A stretch of 19,130 bases of DNA, taken from contig CAZHTS010000085.1 in the NCBI GenBank assembly GCA_964535315.1, positions 1 to 19,130 of the forward strand, given 5' to 3'. Source of the stretch: CAZHTS01 sp964535315 (lineage in GTDB: Bacteria; Chloroflexota; Anaerolineae; Anaerolineales; Anaerolineaceae). The first letter of the stretch is position 1, and every line of letters starts with the position of its first letter. A model generated the notes under the pieces. It saw nothing but the letters and a program-made list of their open reading frames with translations. It was not told the origin of the DNA and did not search any database. Shown piece after piece: positions 17,961 through 19,130 of the stretch. The position numbers and the translations under genes are program-made.

Positions 17961-18267
17961 CAAGCAGGATCAACGAATTCTTGAGCAGGCGCATCTCCCG
18001 CAGGATCTCGGGGTAATTGGCCGGATCCTGAATAAGTTGCGGCAGATCTTTGAGCGCCATATTGCTCAACAAACGGGCAATGGCCTTGTCTTTCTCGGGG
18101 ATGTCGGCGTGGTCGATGCGCTGCCAGAGCGCCTCAACCGCCTGGCTGAAGGGCTGCTGTGCGGCCAGGATGTGCGCAGGATCGCCACCTTCAATGGCAG
18201 TATACAGGTTGGTAGCCAGCGCCAGAAGATGTTGTTCGCTTTTAGGGTCCAGGTGGGGAGCAGGCAT
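17956..18267 (-). CDS. Small hypothetical helical protein
   Basis: A 103-residue protein that I do not recognise. Composition suggests an all-helical cytosolic protein: long amphipathic stretches (SEQHLLALATNLYTAIEGGD, KDKAIARLLSNMALKDLPQL), no cysteines, no signal peptide or membrane segment. The start is ATG 18267, with GGAGG (18274-18278) 6 bases upstream; the ATG at 18273 abuts the RBS, and a longer frame to 18378 runs back through the infA terminator into infA. It lies 61 bases after infA on the same strand and beyond a hairpin, so it may be expressed by read-through. Proper RBS spacing and tight placement support a real gene. Confidence 0.7.
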   Translation of the reverse strand: MPAPHLDPKSEQHLLALATNLYTAIEGGDPAHILAAQQPFSQAVEALWQRIDHADIPEKDKAIARLLSNMALKDLPQLIQDPANYPEILREMRLLKNSLILLE

Positions 18268-18283
18268 TGTCATCCTCCGTAGG

Positions 18284-18310
18284 AAAACACCCCCGAAATG
18301 GGGGTGTTTT
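18284..18310 (-). terminator. Intrinsic hairpin after infA
   Basis: An 11-bp perfect stem (aaaacaccccc / gggggtgtttt) with a 5-base loop lies 18 bases past the infA stop; the minus-strand arm ends in tttt. It fits an intrinsic terminator, possibly partial because another gene with its own RBS follows at once. Confidence 0.75.
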
Positions 18311-18328
18311 ATTGGCGTCCAGAAAGTC

Positions 18329-18580
18329 TTATTCGTATTCGACGACCGACTCGTTGGTCTTCTTCTGACGATAGACAATGCGACCGCGGGTCAGGTCGTA
18401 CGGGGACATTTCCACGCGCACGTGATCGCCCAGCAAAATACGAATATAGTACTTACGCATACGGCCCGAAAGATAAGCCAGAACTTCGTGGCCATTCTCC
18501 AGACGGACCCGGAATTGAGTCCCGGGCAGCGCCTCGACAATGGTGCCCTCGACTTCAATCTTATCTTCTTCCTTGGCCAT
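18329..18580 (-). CDS. infA: Translation initiation factor IF-1
   Basis: An 83-residue S1/OB-fold protein that binds the A site of the 30S subunit during initiation. The family pattern is clear: MAKEEDKIEVEGTIVEALPG, then FRVRLENGHEVLAYLSGRMR, then YIRILLGDHVRVEMSPYDLT and GRIVYRQK. Most bacterial IF-1 proteins stop near residue 72; this one has about ten extra C-terminal residues ending VVEYE. GGAGG (18585-18589) is 4 bases upstream of ATG 18580. It follows rpsU by 35 bases in the same operon, instead of sitting in the usual large ribosomal protein cluster. Confidence 0.96.
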   Translation of the reverse strand: MAKEEDKIEVEGTIVEALPGTQFRVRLENGHEVLAYLSGRMRKYYIRILLGDHVRVEMSPYDLTRGRIVYRQKKTNESVVEYE

Positions 18581-18615
18581 AAAACCTCCAAAAATCCCGG
18601 ACGTGAGAAAATGAA

Positions 18616-18816
18616 CTACTCGCCGATCTTACCGAGCTGGCGGCGCTTAATACGGCGGATCGCCTTTTTCTTCTCGACACGGCGCAATTCGCTCTTGGAA
18701 ATAAACCAACGCTTGCGTCGCACGGTGCTCAAGACGCCGCTTTTCACTACCTTTTTGCGGAAGCGCTTGAGCAACTGATCTTGTGGCTCATTAGGTCGTA
18801 ACACTACGGTTGGCAT
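18616..18816 (-). CDS. rpsU: 30S ribosomal protein bS21
   Basis: A 66-residue, strongly basic ribosomal protein of the small subunit. Features: the N-terminal MPTVVLRPNEPQDQLLKRFR, the KKVVKSGVL segment, the RRKRWF motif and a Lys/Arg-rich C-terminal helix, all typical of bS21. A strong GGGAGGTG lies 6 bases upstream of ATG 18816. It heads the small operon with infA. The leader (18817-18988) contains two hairpins, one with a U-tract, which suggests control by premature termination. Confidence 0.95.
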   Translation of the reverse strand: MPTVVLRPNEPQDQLLKRFRKKVVKSGVLSTVRRKRWFISKSELRRVEKKKAIRRIKRRQLGKIGE

Positions 18817-18845
18817 TTTCTCACCTCCCTTCTCGCAAAGGGTGG

Positions 18846-18869
18846 GTCAGACGAGGAAAGTCATCTGAC
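18846..18869 (-). other. Second leader hairpin upstream of rpsU
   Basis: An 8-bp stem (18862-18869 with 18846-18853) in the minus-strand RNA. It includes one G-U pair that would be a C-A mismatch in plus-strand RNA, so it is best formed in the rpsU transcript. It sits about 30 bases before the start codon and just upstream of the RBS. Confidence 0.45.
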
Positions 18870-18900
18870 AAAAAATCGACTGCCAACGCAAAGGCAGCCG
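18870..18900 (-). terminator. Terminator-like attenuator in the rpsU leader
   Basis: In minus-strand RNA an 8-bp stem (18893-18900 with 18877-18884, loop tttgcgtt) is followed by A and six U's. One pair is G-U, which would be A-C in plus-strand RNA, so the structure belongs to the rpsU transcript. It lies between the predicted promoter and the gene and so could act as an attenuator. Confidence 0.6.
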
Positions 18901-18994
18901 AACGGTTTGAAAGATGAAACATCAATTTTACCCGGTTGCTTGCGTTTGGCCTCCACACTCATACAGCTAAAATGGTAATCATGCGGTTGTGCCC

Positions 18995-19024
18995 ATTATA
19001 CCGCGACTTACCCGGATTTGTCAA
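18995..19024 (-). promoter_or_regulatory. Sigma-70 promoter of the rpsU-infA operon
   Basis: On the minus strand: -35 TTGACA (19024-19019), an 18-base spacer, and -10 TATAAT (19000-18995). Both boxes are full consensus. The start would be near 18988, giving a leader of about 170 bases before rpsU. It lies downstream of the 5S rRNA, so rpsU is not simply read through from the rRNA operon. Confidence 0.8.
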
Positions 19025-19091
19025 ATTTTCTTTTAAGCTAAACTTAATGATAGCGATGGACAATTCCAGAGCAAGAAAACAAAAAAGGTTT

Positions 19092-19130
19092 CTTGGCAAT
19101 GACCTACTCTCCCAGGGGGTCGCCCCCCAA
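19092..19130 (-). rRNA. rrf: 5S ribosomal RNA, 3' end (partial)
   Basis: The minus strand reads cgaccccctgggagagtagg then tcattgccaag, the conserved 3' third of bacterial 5S rRNA. The rest lies beyond the window edge. The 3' boundary is approximate. A run of six T's (19086-19081, minus) begins a few bases downstream and probably serves as the terminator of the rRNA operon. Confidence 0.88.

Noticed and set aside
18760..18775. ggaagcgcttg as a third LacI-type operator
   Set aside because: It lies inside the rpsU coding sequence, only half of it fits the palindrome, and it has no promoter context.

Overview
The window looks like a chromosomal segment of a GC-rich, probably anaerobic and heterotrophic bacterium. 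A member of the Chloroflexota, class Anaerolineae, is my best guess. It rests on gene style: family-5 solute-binding lipoproteins with a Pro/Ala linker, a LacI regulator next to a GH130 enzyme, single-chain pyruvate:ferredoxin oxidoreductase, a DUF4438 protein and small hairpin repeats. There is no 16S sequence to confirm it. The right edge is the 3' end of a 5S rRNA, so an rRNA operon continues outside the window.

Layout from left to right. Positions 1-295 are non-coding with small palindromic repeats. A DUF4438 gene (296-1183, +) ends at a strong hairpin, followed by two more repeat-like elements. Two minus-strand genes, a molybdenum hydroxylase large subunit (4420-2198) and a membrane-anchored LuxR-type regulator (2187-1414), form one unit with its own -10 box just downstream of a terminator. 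Positions 10218-4560 (minus) hold a complete five-gene ABC importer of the 'dipeptide/oligopeptide' type: lipoprotein, two permeases and two ATPases. A leaky terminator separates the lipoprotein gene from the rest. A 707-base regulatory region (10219-10925) follows. It holds two LacI-type operators, a near-consensus sigma-70 promoter for the transporter and another for the divergent lacI-type gene. On the plus strand come the LacI regulator (10926-11954) and a GH130 mannoside phosphorylase (11982-12953). Next are pyruvate:ferredoxin oxidoreductase (13244-16813) and a dihydroorotate-dehydrogenase-like flavoprotein (16887-17891), closed by a perfect 20-bp terminator. The right end (minus) carries rpsU, infA and a small unknown gene, with a structured rpsU leader, and then the 5S rRNA.

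How the genes may work together. The LacI regulator, the GH130 phosphorylase and the divergent importer read best as a beta-mannoside (or related beta-linked oligosaccharide) uptake and phosphorolysis locus, not as peptide transport. The operators closely match the 14-bp CelR-type site. Pyruvate from such sugars would feed the oxidoreductase next door, although nothing shows shared regulation. The flavoprotein beside it has lost the catalytic signature of true dihydroorotate dehydrogenases and probably has another redox role. I did not find CRISPR arrays, transposases, tRNAs or phage genes.
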